A stretch of 64,000 nt of DNA, taken from Opitutaceae bacterium. GTDB taxonomy: Bacteria; Verrucomicrobiota; Verrucomicrobiia; Opitutales; Opitutaceae. Made by a program: the position numbers and the translations under genes. Below the pieces are notes generated by a model. That model saw only the letters and a list, made by a program, of their open reading frames with translations. It searched no databases and was not told where the DNA came from. Positions 16,996 to 26,092 of the stretch are shown here, piece after piece (position 1 is the first letter of the stretch; the number at the start of each line of letters is the position of its first letter). The stretch lies in contig JANQRT010000010.1 of the NCBI GenBank assembly GCA_028284385.1, forward strand, positions 62,001-126,000. The letters are read 5' to 3'.

Positions 16996-19900
16996 ATGAA
17001 GATACTTTCGTTATCGAAGCCCTATGCTATGGCTCTGTGCTCGCTTGCAGGGATTGGCCTAGTCGAAGCGAATCCGTCTCAATCGCTAAAGCGCGAGCAG
17101 ATTCATTTCGAGGCAATCGATGACAAAGGGTCGCTGATTTCGCCGAGCATAAGAGTGATAGCTCAGGACGATTTCGGATTCGTCTGGATAGGAACGTCCA
17201 ATGGTCTAGCCCGATACGACGGGACTCATTTTCGTATCTACGACGATAACGTGGGAGCAGACAAGGCTATGGAATCGGGCTTCATTGAAGGCCTGGCTAA
17301 GGATCTCAAAGGCGATATCTGGATAAAAACGAAAAATGGTCTCTGCGTTTTGGATACAGAGAACGAGCAGTTTGAAAAAATAACGCTTCCGGACAGCTAT
17401 GGCGACAGTCCGTTTTCAAAAGGAAGAGCGATTTTTGCCGACAGCCTGGGACGCGTGCTCCTCGCGGCAGATAGAAGAATACTGGTTTTCGACGCTAGAA
17501 AACGAGAACTGATCAAAAGTCTGGAAGCCAAAGAGGGAGAATGGAGCTTCCCCAACGAATTTTCCCAGCTCGAGCAGAACAAGTTTTCGCTATCGACGGA
17601 TCGAGGAGTTTGGATCTACGACGAGTTGGCCAACGCAATAAATCCTACCAATTGGAAAACGCGTTCCGGCAACAGCTTGAACGAAATAAGGGTTAAAACC
17701 ATTCTCCGCGACTCTTCGCAACGGTTTTGGATTGGATCAGTAAGGCATGGCTTGTACTGCTTAGATCAATACGGCGAGGAAATAGCTTTTACCATTGAAG
17801 GGAAGGAGGTCGACCAAAACACGCCTTTCACAATTCGCTTCCTCATCGAGGATTTCAATAAAAACGTATGGGTAGGGACGCTCAGCAATGGAATCCTGTT
17901 CCTCCCCAACGGGGAATCCGACTTCTGGCAATTGAAAGGAGATTCAAGTCCAGACAGCTTTCTGCCCACAGACAACCTGCTCTGCGGACTGCAATTGGAT
18001 AGCAATGTACTGTTGCTAGGAAGCGAGATGAACGGGCTCATTAGATATAATCCGCATCGCATCCCAGTAGAATTCTACAGTCGCGAGGTTGAAAATCGAG
18101 GATCACCTGCATTCAAATCCATCGTGGCCGCAACCGAGGACGAGACAAACAAAGTCTGGCTGATCGGCCGACCATACGGGATATCAAGACTGGACCTCTC
18201 CAACAGGAGCTTCGAAACGTTTCTGTCCGAAAACGAAATCCCACTCTCGTTACGAAACCGAGACCTTCTTGATATCGCGCTGGGCCAGTCCGGCGAACTG
18301 TATTTAAGCATCCGCAACACAGGCGTCTTCAAATTCGATCCCGACAGCCGGACCATCAATCCCATACGGATCGATCAACAGCCAGAGGATACTCAACTAA
18401 AGCCGGTGATCGGAAAACTGCTAGCAGATCAGACGGGCGAAATTTGGATCATGACCGAAACGCTGTATCGGTATAATCCTTACGACTACTCCTTGGTGGA
18501 AATCGATAGAAAAGACGAGTACAAGCATACTCGATTTAGGACGATGAGCGGCTTCGAGAATAGCGAAGGAGATTTGTGGCTGCTGTCACGCGGAGATGGC
18601 ATTGCCTTCTATTCGAAGGAAACGCGAAGGATAGAGAAAATCTATCCGTCCTCTGAAAATCCAAACCGCCTGAGCAGTATTGCCGAAGGAGACATTTTTC
18701 AAGACTCTAGAGGCATTGTCTGGATTGGAGCAGAGCGAGGGCTAACCCGCTTCGATCCCGCCACAGGCACTTTCGACAATCTGGAGGAGAATCCAGGGCT
18801 TGAAAATCTTCCCATCCTATCAATTCAGGAAGATAGCCAGCAAGGACTATGGCTATGCTCGCCGAGGAAAATCAGTAATTTAAATTTGGACACACTCAAA
18901 GTAGAGGAGCTTTCGTTGCCAGAAGGACTCTCAGCGGAACCCTATGCGGCAAACGGGTTTTTGCGATTGAAGACAGCAGGTTTGCTAGCCGGGGGATTTC
19001 GAGGAATCAATTTGTTTGACCCTGAAAATCTGAATACAAGAAAAATCGAAAGAGCAAGACCGGTCATCATCGGTATAAACCTTTTCGACCGTCCTTTAAA
19101 AGAGAAGAACGGCAAGCGAAAGCCCGCTCATTTTATTGGTCAACTTGACCTCGATCACGATGAAAACTCCCTTGCATTCGAGTTCGCGAATCTGAATTTC
19201 TCTCAATCGAAACCATCGCATTTCGCTTATCGCATGAAAGGCATGGACGAGCAATGGCACTTGGCCGGCGATAGAAACGAAGCGTTCTTCCCGTCTCTTG
19301 ACCCTGGAGATTACGTCTTCCAAGTAAAGTCTGCCAACGAGAATGGGGCTTGGAGCGAGAGCGTGGCGCAAGTCGCCATTTCGATTGCTCCACCATTCTG
19401 GCAGACGATACCCTTTCAAGCGTCAACAGCAGCCATTTTAGTCGGTTATGTAGTATTTTCCTGGAGACGTCGACTATCATCACTGAAGAAACGAAACGAT
19501 GAACTTGAACTAAATGTAGCTAATAGGACGAGAGAGCTGGAAACTTCCCGTCAAAAGGCCCTGCAGTCGCAGCGAGAGGCAGAATTGGCAAACAAGGCGA
19601 AGACCCAATTCCTGGCCAACATAAGTCACGAAATTCGCACTCCCATGAACGGCATCATTGGAATGAACCATATGCTGCTTGAAGAGAGTTTGGATCCGAA
19701 AGTTCGGAACTACGCGGAAATGATCAAGTCGAGCGCCAATACTTTATTAGCCCTGATCAACGACTTGCTGGACATCTCGAAAATCGAAGCGGGCAAGCTT
19801 GATTTGCAGAAAGCTCCTTTCAATCTTAGAAGCGAAATCGAAGAGGTAATCGATCTCTTGGCCCTCAAAGCGGAAGAAAAGGGTCTGAAGATCTATGCAA

Positions 19901-21495
19901 GGATCCCTCCTGAAACTCCCTGTTCGCTGATCGGCGACGCCTATCGTATCAAACAGATTGTTACAAATCTTATAGGTAACGCTATCAAGTTCACCGAAAA
20001 GGGAAACGTCGAATTCTTTACCAGCGTTCTCGATAGCAATGAGAGTGAAACGACTATAGAGTTTCATGTTAGGGATACCGGCATCGGCATAGATGCTCCA
20101 GCCATGGAAAAGCTTTTCGACGCCTTTACTCAGGTAGAGGCCAGCACGACACGCAAATACGAAGGAACCGGATTGGGACTCTCTATCTCGAAGCGGCTGG
20201 TGGAAATGATGAGGGGCGAGATCAAGGTAGCTAGCCAGCCAGGCGAGGGATCCGACTTTTCCTTTACCTGCGTTTTTGAAAATCAGGAAGAAGAAGATCG
20301 TTCGAATCTTATATCGGATATGGTGTCAGGAAAGAACGTCCTCATTTGGGAGCAGGATGAAAAAAGAAAAGAGTGGATACAGTCGTGGATCGTCCAATGG
20401 AAGGCAAATCCGCTGACAGTTCGATCTGCAACCTCTTGTATTGAGTTTTTGGAAGCAGGAGATGTCGACTGCCTGATTATCGATAGATCGACGGCTGAAC
20501 TAGAAGGAGCCTTGCTATCGGAAGCCATAACCGCTTTGAATCAGGAGCTTCCAATCATTCTTGCTCATGAAATATCGGCAAAAACGGATCAGTTGGCGCT
20601 AGGGAATTGCCGATTCAGCAGTCAGGTGACGTATCCAATAAAGCCATCTAAACTACTGAAGGCTCTGACCGCCAGTTCCGCAGAGGAGAAGTCTGAACAA
20701 CTGGCTATATCCGGCGAGAAAAACGAGCAATATGCAAACGCGAAGGTATTGCTAGTGGACGACAACCCAGTCAATAGGGGCGTGGCCGTTGCCTTGCTGG
20801 AACAACGCAATATAAACCCGGATATTGCTGAAAATGGCGAAGAGGCCTATCAAGCCGCCCAGCGGGAGCGCTACGACTTGATATTAATGGATTGCATGAT
20901 GCCCGTCGTTGACGGGTATGAAGCTACCGGTCTCATTCGAAGCGACTCAAAGAATCTCAATGTCGACACCCCGATTGTCGCAATCACCGCTAACGCTATG
21001 CAGGGCGACAAGGAAAAATGCCTCGACGCTGGCATGAACGACTATGTGGAAAAGCCAATCCGTCCCCAGAAAATGGATCGCGTACTAGCAAGATGGCTAG
21101 CGTCATCCGACGAAACGGTCGGTCAGGAAAGCCTGCCTTCGGTGGAAGAACCGAAACAGATAATCAATAAGGAAGTGATGCGAGAGCTGTTTAGCGACGA
21201 CCAGGAATCGATAAACAAGCTGATGGACTTGTTTATGAATGGCCTGATCTCTTTAAAATTGGAATTGGAAGCGTCATTGAAAAATGATGACGACTTAGTA
21301 GCTGCTCACCTCCACGCTCATACGCTTAAAGGGAGCGCCAGCAACTACGGGGCGGAGATCGTCAAGGAATCCGCGGCTAGACTGGAAGCCGCTTGCAAGG
21401 CTGGAGACCTGCAGACTGCAGAGGAAATTCTCCCTTCCGTTTTAGAGGAAATCGATAGGGTGATCGAAGCCATTCCACAAATGGAATGGGCCTAG
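16996..21495 (+). CDS. Hybrid two-component sensor: propeller, Y_Y_Y, kinase, two receivers, HPt
   Basis: A 1499-residue one-protein phosphorelay. A signal peptide (1-25) precedes about 14 Reg_prop propeller strands (about 50-690; repeated VWIGTSNGL-like motifs), a Y_Y_Y domain (about 715-795) and one membrane helix (about 806-824). Cytoplasmic parts follow: coiled coil, HisKA with H878 in ISHEIRTPMNG, HATPase (about 990-1095), a degenerate receiver (about 1110-1220, opening VLIWEQDEK instead of an acidic pair), a true receiver (D1255/D1256, D1299, KP near 1350) and an HPt domain with H1442 in HTLKGSA. The sensor architecture is that of Bacteroidetes HTCS glycan sensors, but the AraC DNA-binding output is absent, so phosphate must pass to a separate regulator. 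The glycan-locus neighbourhood supports carbohydrate sensing. Confidence 0.93.
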   Translation: MKILSLSKPYAMALCSLAGIGLVEANPSQSLKREQIHFEAIDDKGSLISPSIRVIAQDDFGFVWIGTSNGLARYDGTHFRIYDDNVGADKAMESGFIEGLAKDLKGDIWIKTKNGLCVLDTENEQFEKITLPDSYGDSPFSKGRAIFADSLGRVLLAADRRILVFDARKRELIKSLEAKEGEWSFPNEFSQLEQNKFSLSTDRGVWIYDELANAINPTNWKTRSGNSLNEIRVKTILRDSSQRFWIGSVRHGLYCLDQYGEEIAFTIEGKEVDQNTPFTIRFLIEDFNKNVWVGTLSNGILFLPNGESDFWQLKGDSSPDSFLPTDNLLCGLQLDSNVLLLGSEMNGLIRYNPHRIPVEFYSREVENRGSPAFKSIVAATEDETNKVWLIGRPYGISRLDLSNRSFETFLSENEIPLSLRNRDLLDIALGQSGELYLSIRNTGVFKFDPDSRTINPIRIDQQPEDTQLKPVIGKLLADQTGEIWIMTETLYRYNPYDYSLVEIDRKDEYKHTRFRTMSGFENSEGDLWLLSRGDGIAFYSKETRRIEKIYPSSENPNRLSSIAEGDIFQDSRGIVWIGAERGLTRFDPATGTFDNLEENPGLENLPILSIQEDSQQGLWLCSPRKISNLNLDTLKVEELSLPEGLSAEPYAANGFLRLKTAGLLAGGFRGINLFDPENLNTRKIERARPVIIGINLFDRPLKEKNGKRKPAHFIGQLDLDHDENSLAFEFANLNFSQSKPSHFAYRMKGMDEQWHLAGDRNEAFFPSLDPGDYVFQVKSANENGAWSESVAQVAISIAPPFWQTIPFQASTAAILVGYVVFSWRRRLSSLKKRNDELELNVANRTRELETSRQKALQSQREAELANKAKTQFLANISHEIRTPMNGIIGMNHMLLEESLDPKVRNYAEMIKSSANTLLALINDLLDISKIEAGKLDLQKAPFNLRSEIEEVIDLLALKAEEKGLKIYARIPPETPCSLIGDAYRIKQIVTNLIGNAIKFTEKGNVEFFTSVLDSNESETTIEFHVRDTGIGIDAPAMEKLFDAFTQVEASTTRKYEGTGLGLSISKRLVEMMRGEIKVASQPGEGSDFSFTCVFENQEEEDRSNLISDMVSGKNVLIWEQDEKRKEWIQSWIVQWKANPLTVRSATSCIEFLEAGDVDCLIIDRSTAELEGALLSEAITALNQELPIILAHEISAKTDQLALGNCRFSSQVTYPIKPSKLLKALTASSAEEKSEQLAISGEKNEQYANAKVLLVDDNPVNRGVAVALLEQRNINPDIAENGEEAYQAAQRERYDLILMDCMMPVVDGYEATGLIRSDSKNLNVDTPIVAITANAMQGDKEKCLDAGMNDYVEKPIRPQKMDRVLARWLASSDETVGQESLPSVEEPKQIINKEVMRELFSDDQESINKLMDLFMNGLISLKLELEASLKNDDDLVAAHLHAHTLKGSASNYGAEIVKESAARLEAACKAGDLQTAEEILPSVLEEIDRVIEAIPQMEWA

Positions 21496-21504
21496 TCTCG
21501 CGAA

Positions 21505-23241
21505 TCACATGCTCGGCTTCGGAGTGATCGGCGTCAGAAAAGGAAGGGCTCCTTGCGTATTCAGTTTCCGCTTAAACACTTTATCCCTAGCGGTTACGTA
21601 AAGTTCGTCGAAATTGGAACCGCCGAAAACGGCGTTTGCCAACCATGAGGACTGAGGCTTGCTGAGAATGCCTCGCACCCGTCCTGCCGAATCGACGATT
21701 TGGACGCCCATTTCCGTCGTAACGAAAGTCTGACCCTTGACGTCCACCACCATTCCATCGGCATTAGTTCGCCCAGATCCGTCTTTCAGCTGCAAATGGA
21801 AAAGCTTCTGCTTATGGGCTAGTGTTCCATTCTCTTGTATCAGAAAACTATATACCGTTTGACCATGCATATCGGCCACATAGAGAAGTCTCTGGTCGGG
21901 CGAAAGATTCACCCCATTGGGAAAGGATATTCCCTCGTCAACGATCTGCTTCTCGCCTCCGGGTCTGACTAGCCAAACTCTTTTCTCACGGGGCTCGGTC
22001 ACATAGATCAAGCCGGAATGGGTTATAGCGATATCATTGGATCCGAAGCCTCCGGCGATAACCGTCTTGTTTGCCTCCTCGTCGTAGGCCACGATTTGCC
22101 GGTTTCCATTCGAGCATGCATAGAGTCTGCCATCAGGACCGAATTGCATGCCATTCGCTTTTCCAGTATCCGAAGCGAAAAGCGTTACGCTTCCATCTAA
22201 AGCAATCTTATGAATTCTGCTGTTCGGTATGTCGGTAAAAAACACTTCACCCTTTTCGTTGACGGCTGGACCCTCGGTAAACCGATGCCCTTCGCTTACC
22301 AACTGCCAGCCTTCATGACCCCGTATCATTTGGGCGACGGGCGATCTTGATTGCCCAAGCGGATCCGGCTTCAACGGTTCAGGCCAATCACGCCACATCC
22401 ATCTCATGACGTCAGGAAAGATTTGAGACGCTTGGAAAAAATCATGCCCGCCGGTTCCCCAGGCGTAGTCAACATCATAGCCGGCGTATTCCAAAGCGCT
22501 CGTCATGCTTTTATTCGCCAACAGCCAGTTCCCGCCAGAACTGTTATTGTCGTTCTCCGCGCTTTGCAGAAAAACGCGCAAAGGCTTGGGTTCCGTTTTC
22601 CGAATCAAAGTCGGATAGCGAGCGCCGCCCATCAGATCCACGAAGGTCCCGATGTTGGAAAAGACTTTTCGAAAGGAATCCGGTCGCTCCCAAGCCACGG
22701 TAAAGGCAGCGATGCCACCAGTGCTACCACCAGCAATCATTCGACTATTGGGATCCCTGGTCAATCGGATCGGCCGACCATCGCTGGTCGTCTTCCTTTC
22801 CACTTCCGGCAGTAATTCCTCCAGCAGAAATCGAGCGTAGCGGTCTCCCAAACTATCCCACTCGAAGGAACGATTGTAGCGAATGAGCCTTCCCGTCTCG
22901 TCATCGAGAATCCGTCCGTAATGAACGAATACGCCAATTATTACGGGAAGCTCGCCTTTATGAATCAGATTATCCAAAACCGTCGATGCCTTGTAAGGAC
23001 TTTTCCCTTGAGTTAATAAGAGGCAAGCTGGCGTTTCGGGATCGTATTGACTAGGCACATACAGCCAGTAATTCCGAGTCGTTCCGGGGAAAATCTGACT
23101 TCCTGTGAATTCGAATTCCAAAAACTCCCCTTTGGGAACATCGGGCTGGGGCAACGAATCAACCGTCAATGGATAGTCCTCTTGGGAAGCAAACGCTTCC
23201 CAAGCGAAAACTACGGCGAGCAGAAGTGAGAGGGGTTTCAT
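21505..23241 (-). CDS. Esterase/SMP-30 gluconolactonase fusion, exported
   Basis: A 578-residue protein from the ATG at 23241, where a signal peptide (MKPLSLLLAVVFAWEAFA) begins; an upstream in-frame Met is unlikely. Residues about 35-295 form an enterochelin-esterase-like alpha/beta-hydrolase with nucleophile S173 in GGSTGG. Residues about 305-575 form an SMP-30/gluconolactonase-like six-bladed propeller (EGPAVNEKGEVFFTD, FPNGVNLSPD). The pair could deacylate a glycan and open a sugar lactone, both outside the cytoplasm. It converges on the sensor gene (9-bp gap) and follows the GH43 gene on the same strand, 137 bp away, so co-transcription is likely. Confidence 0.9.
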   Translation of the reverse strand: MKPLSLLLAVVFAWEAFASQEDYPLTVDSLPQPDVPKGEFLEFEFTGSQIFPGTTRNYWLYVPSQYDPETPACLLLTQGKSPYKASTVLDNLIHKGELPVIIGVFVHYGRILDDETGRLIRYNRSFEWDSLGDRYARFLLEELLPEVERKTTSDGRPIRLTRDPNSRMIAGGSTGGIAAFTVAWERPDSFRKVFSNIGTFVDLMGGARYPTLIRKTEPKPLRVFLQSAENDNNSSGGNWLLANKSMTSALEYAGYDVDYAWGTGGHDFFQASQIFPDVMRWMWRDWPEPLKPDPLGQSRSPVAQMIRGHEGWQLVSEGHRFTEGPAVNEKGEVFFTDIPNSRIHKIALDGSVTLFASDTGKANGMQFGPDGRLYACSNGNRQIVAYDEEANKTVIAGGFGSNDIAITHSGLIYVTEPREKRVWLVRPGGEKQIVDEGISFPNGVNLSPDQRLLYVADMHGQTVYSFLIQENGTLAHKQKLFHLQLKDGSGRTNADGMVVDVKGQTFVTTEMGVQIVDSAGRVRGILSKPQSSWLANAVFGGSNFDELYVTARDKVFKRKLNTQGALPFLTPITPKPSM

Positions 23242-23377
23242 TTTCAAAACGAGATCTAGGCGATTGTAAGTGTGAAACGACTGGCCAGAGCTACCATAAA
23301 AAGCCCAAATTCGGACACGCGAAGGCCAGCCGGGCAAACAGCGTATAATTCAATGGGGCGAGCAAGCGTTTACTGAA

Positions 23378-24874
23378 TCAGAAAGCGTCAAAATGAAAGG
23401 CAGACACCTTCGCTATTCCTCCACCTTTTACATAGAGGACGGGACGAATGTAGGAGAAGCCTCCTAGAGCATTGTGCTGATAGCCAGAGACCTCGTAGGA
23501 ACGGCTGTGTTTCGTCCAGCTCTCCCCATCTGAGCTGTAGAAGAAGGAAGCGACTTGATCTCTGAGACGGACTTTCATGAAGCGAATGGAAGTCGCATCG
23601 ACATTCGCTTCCAAGCGTCTTCTGGCATTGGATACGCGGATAAATTGTCCGTCGCGCAATCCGATTCCCGAATGCAACGTATCGGAATAGTACAAGGCTA
23701 CCCCTACTTCCACATTGTCTCCTTCGACTGCGAATTCGAAAGCCGCTTCGTAATTCCTTTCTTCAGGATTCACTTGCAAGGTAATCATTCCGCCCTCGCT
23801 TCCCTCGATAATCAATTCGTCATCGAAAAGCCGATACTGGTCGTAGGGAGGTTCGAGTCCCATTAGCTGCCATTGTAGATCTAGGTCGCTGCCGGAAAAA
23901 TCGTCAGAATGGATACGTTCGTTCGCATGAAAGACGATTTCAGCCTCTTTCTTGGAATCACGGACGGTCTTAAACCACCCGTCATCCGTCCATTCGACAG
24001 CTTCGATTAAAACGTGCCTGCCAAGGGACAGGTGATCCTGCAAATAGGCATGGTAGATGATATACCAATTACCCTCCGCGTCGTCGAAAACAGTGCCATG
24101 CCCTTTAGACCAAAGCCGTTCGTCGCGACTCCAGGTATGGACGATCGGATTATGAGGACTGTCCTCCCATGGGCCTTCCGGATAGCGAGCTCGAGCGGAA
24201 ACCGCCATGTGGCTGGTCGGAGGACCTGCCGTTCCTCCTTGAGCGGACGTCAGATAGTAGTAGCCATTTCGATACAGCAATTTAGGGGACTCCAGGCAAA
24301 AACATTCCACCTCCCAACTTTCCGGATATATCCAGCCTTCGTATTTCTTTTCCGCGTCCTTGGTGACAGACAGACCGTCTTCGGCAAGATGGGCGAACTT
24401 GCCTCCGTTGAGATAGATATAGCGATTCCCTTCCGGATCGACGATGTGTCCAGGATCGATGCCTGAAACCTCGAGCTCAACCGGCTTAGACCAAGGTCCT
24501 CTAGGATCGGAAGCTGTAGTGACGAAATTCTTACCCGTCGAGGTGGGGAAATAGATGTAGAACAAATCGCCATGCTTGATGAATTCCGGAGCCCACACGG
24601 AACCAACATACTCATGCAAGGCATAGCCGATGGGCTTCCAATCAACCAGATTTCGCGAATGCCAGATTTTCAGTCCGGGATATTTTTCGTAAGACGTATA
24701 GGTAAGATAGAAATCCTCTCCATCCCGCACAATGGTCGGATCGGCATGATCTCCACCAAGTACCACATGAATTGAGTCACCGGCGATCTTGGGCGCGGAA
24801 GAAACGTCCGGCAGAGAAATCGAAATCAAAACCGCCGCAGAGAGAAATAGAGAATAGAATAAGGAGCTCTTCAC
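23378..24874 (-). CDS. Glycoside hydrolase family 43 (beta-xylosidase/alpha-arabinofuranosidase type), exported
   Basis: A GH43 five-bladed propeller plus a C-terminal concanavalin-like domain. The frame is open to an ATG at 24937, but the signal peptide (VKSSLFYSLFLSAAVLIS) starts at the GTG ending at 24874, which is preferred with moderate certainty. Counting from 24937, the catalytic base is D66 in HADPTIVRDG, a pKa-modulating Asp lies in GIDPGHIVDPEG, and the general acid is E216 in LESPKLLYRNGYYYL. The C-terminal part (about 335-515) has the DUF1349-like beta-sandwich usual in GH43 xylosidases. It probably trims arabinose or xylose side chains. It is co-directional with the esterase fusion. 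Confidence 0.92.
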   Translation of the reverse strand: MKSSLFYSLFLSAAVLISISLPDVSSAPKIAGDSIHVVLGGDHADPTIVRDGEDFYLTYTSYEKYPGLKIWHSRNLVDWKPIGYALHEYVGSVWAPEFIKHGDLFYIYFPTSTGKNFVTTASDPRGPWSKPVELEVSGIDPGHIVDPEGNRYIYLNGGKFAHLAEDGLSVTKDAEKKYEGWIYPESWEVECFCLESPKLLYRNGYYYLTSAQGGTAGPPTSHMAVSARARYPEGPWEDSPHNPIVHTWSRDERLWSKGHGTVFDDAEGNWYIIYHAYLQDHLSLGRHVLIEAVEWTDDGWFKTVRDSKKEAEIVFHANERIHSDDFSGSDLDLQWQLMGLEPPYDQYRLFDDELIIEGSEGGMITLQVNPEERNYEAAFEFAVEGDNVEVGVALYYSDTLHSGIGLRDGQFIRVSNARRRLEANVDATSIRFMKVRLRDQVASFFYSSDGESWTKHSRSYEVSGYQHNALGGFSYIRPVLYVKGGGIAKVSAFHFDAF

Positions 24875-25092
24875 AGCGTCACATGAAAGTTCAAGTTCGT
24901 CCCGCCCATCAAGTCTAATAAATAGATGAGAGTCCATAACGGCCGCAACCTGGGACGAAGTTTCTGCTTGGCGGACGCCCGTATTGCCTTTTGCATCTTT
25001 GGCCTAATCCCGTCGGACTTTCATCCCAGGCTTCACAGTCAATACGTCTCGACGTAAGTTTTTTTCTTTCAAAGGTATCCAAAACGAAAATT

Positions 25093-26064
25093 ATGAAATC
25101 CCTGAAATATCTCGCTCTTACCATCCCTCTAATTCTCGGGCTCCTTCTATCAGGTTGCGGACAAGCCGACCACTCAGGAGGAGCTTCCGAAAAGCTACAG
25201 CTGGCTTTCGTTACAAATAACGCCGCTCCCTTCTGGGTAATCGCCAGAGCGGGAACAGCTCAGGCAGAAGAGGAGTTGGGCAACGTTGAAGTGGATTTTC
25301 GGATACCCTCATCGGGGAGCACTTCTGAACAGCGTTCGATACTGGACGACTTGCTGGCGAGAGGAATCGACGGCATCGCGGTGAGCCCCATTGATCCGGC
25401 TAACCAGACCGCCTTTCTCAATAAAGTCGCCAGCCAGACGCTTCTCATATGCCATGATAGCGACGCGTCGGACAGCGATCGAGTCTGCTATATCGGCACC
25501 GACAATGTGGCAGCCGGCGTCGAGGCGGGGAAGCTAATTAAGCAAGCAATTCCGGACGGTGGTAAAATCATGATCTTCGTAGGCACTTTGGACGCTCAAA
25601 ACGCTCAGGAACGCTACAAGGGCATCCAGCAGGAACTAGAGGGCTCGAGCATCGAAATCATTGATGTACGGACAGACGATACGGATCGAGTGCGAGCTCA
25701 GAAGAATGTCGAAGACACTCTTGTTAAGTACCCGGATGTCGCCTGCCTGGTAGGACTTTGGAGCTACAACGGCCCCGCCATTATAAATGCAACCGTCAGT
25801 AGTGGGAAAGCTGGCCAAGTTAAAATCGTCTGTTTCGACGAGGAGGATGAAACATTGGCAGGCGTTGCCGCGGGGACCGTTTTTGGTACCGTCGTGCAAC
25901 AGCCCTACGAATTCGGACGTCAGGCCATCACACGTATGCGGAACCACTTGCAGGGAGATCAAGAGGCTCTAGCTGGAGGTCAGCAGATCGTCCCGACTCT
26001 CAATGTAACGAAAGCTAATGTATCCGAATTCCAAGCGCGCTTAACGGAGATTCTGGGCCAATAG
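25093..26064 (+). CDS. Sugar ABC transporter substrate-binding lipoprotein (RbsB-like)
   Basis: A 323-residue periplasmic binding protein of the ribose/galactose type. The ATG at 25093 is chosen because a lipoprotein signal follows (lipobox LLSGC, C20); an upstream in-frame stretch to 24991 has no signal character. LAFVTNNAAPFWVIARAGTA opens the first lobe, DGIAVSPIDPANQT and the YIGTDNVAAGVEAG hinge motif are typical, and the second lobe ends near the C-terminus. Lipid anchoring is unusual for proteobacterial RbsB but common in Gram-positives and some PVC bacteria. It is the first gene of an importer operon; the ATPase starts 28 bp downstream. The sugar is unknown. Confidence 0.92.
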   Translation: MKSLKYLALTIPLILGLLLSGCGQADHSGGASEKLQLAFVTNNAAPFWVIARAGTAQAEEELGNVEVDFRIPSSGSTSEQRSILDDLLARGIDGIAVSPIDPANQTAFLNKVASQTLLICHDSDASDSDRVCYIGTDNVAAGVEAGKLIKQAIPDGGKIMIFVGTLDAQNAQERYKGIQQELEGSSIEIIDVRTDDTDRVRAQKNVEDTLVKYPDVACLVGLWSYNGPAIINATVSSGKAGQVKIVCFDEEDETLAGVAAGTVFGTVVQQPYEFGRQAITRMRNHLQGDQEALAGGQQIVPTLNVTKANVSEFQARLTEILGQ

Positions 26065-26092
26065 CCGCCTCCTGCCACTCGGCCATATTTTC

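Noticed and set aside
24875..24937. N-terminal extension of the GH43 protein
   Set aside because: Acidic, unstructured sequence before the signal peptide; a GTG start gives a normal signal peptide, though the longer start is not excluded.
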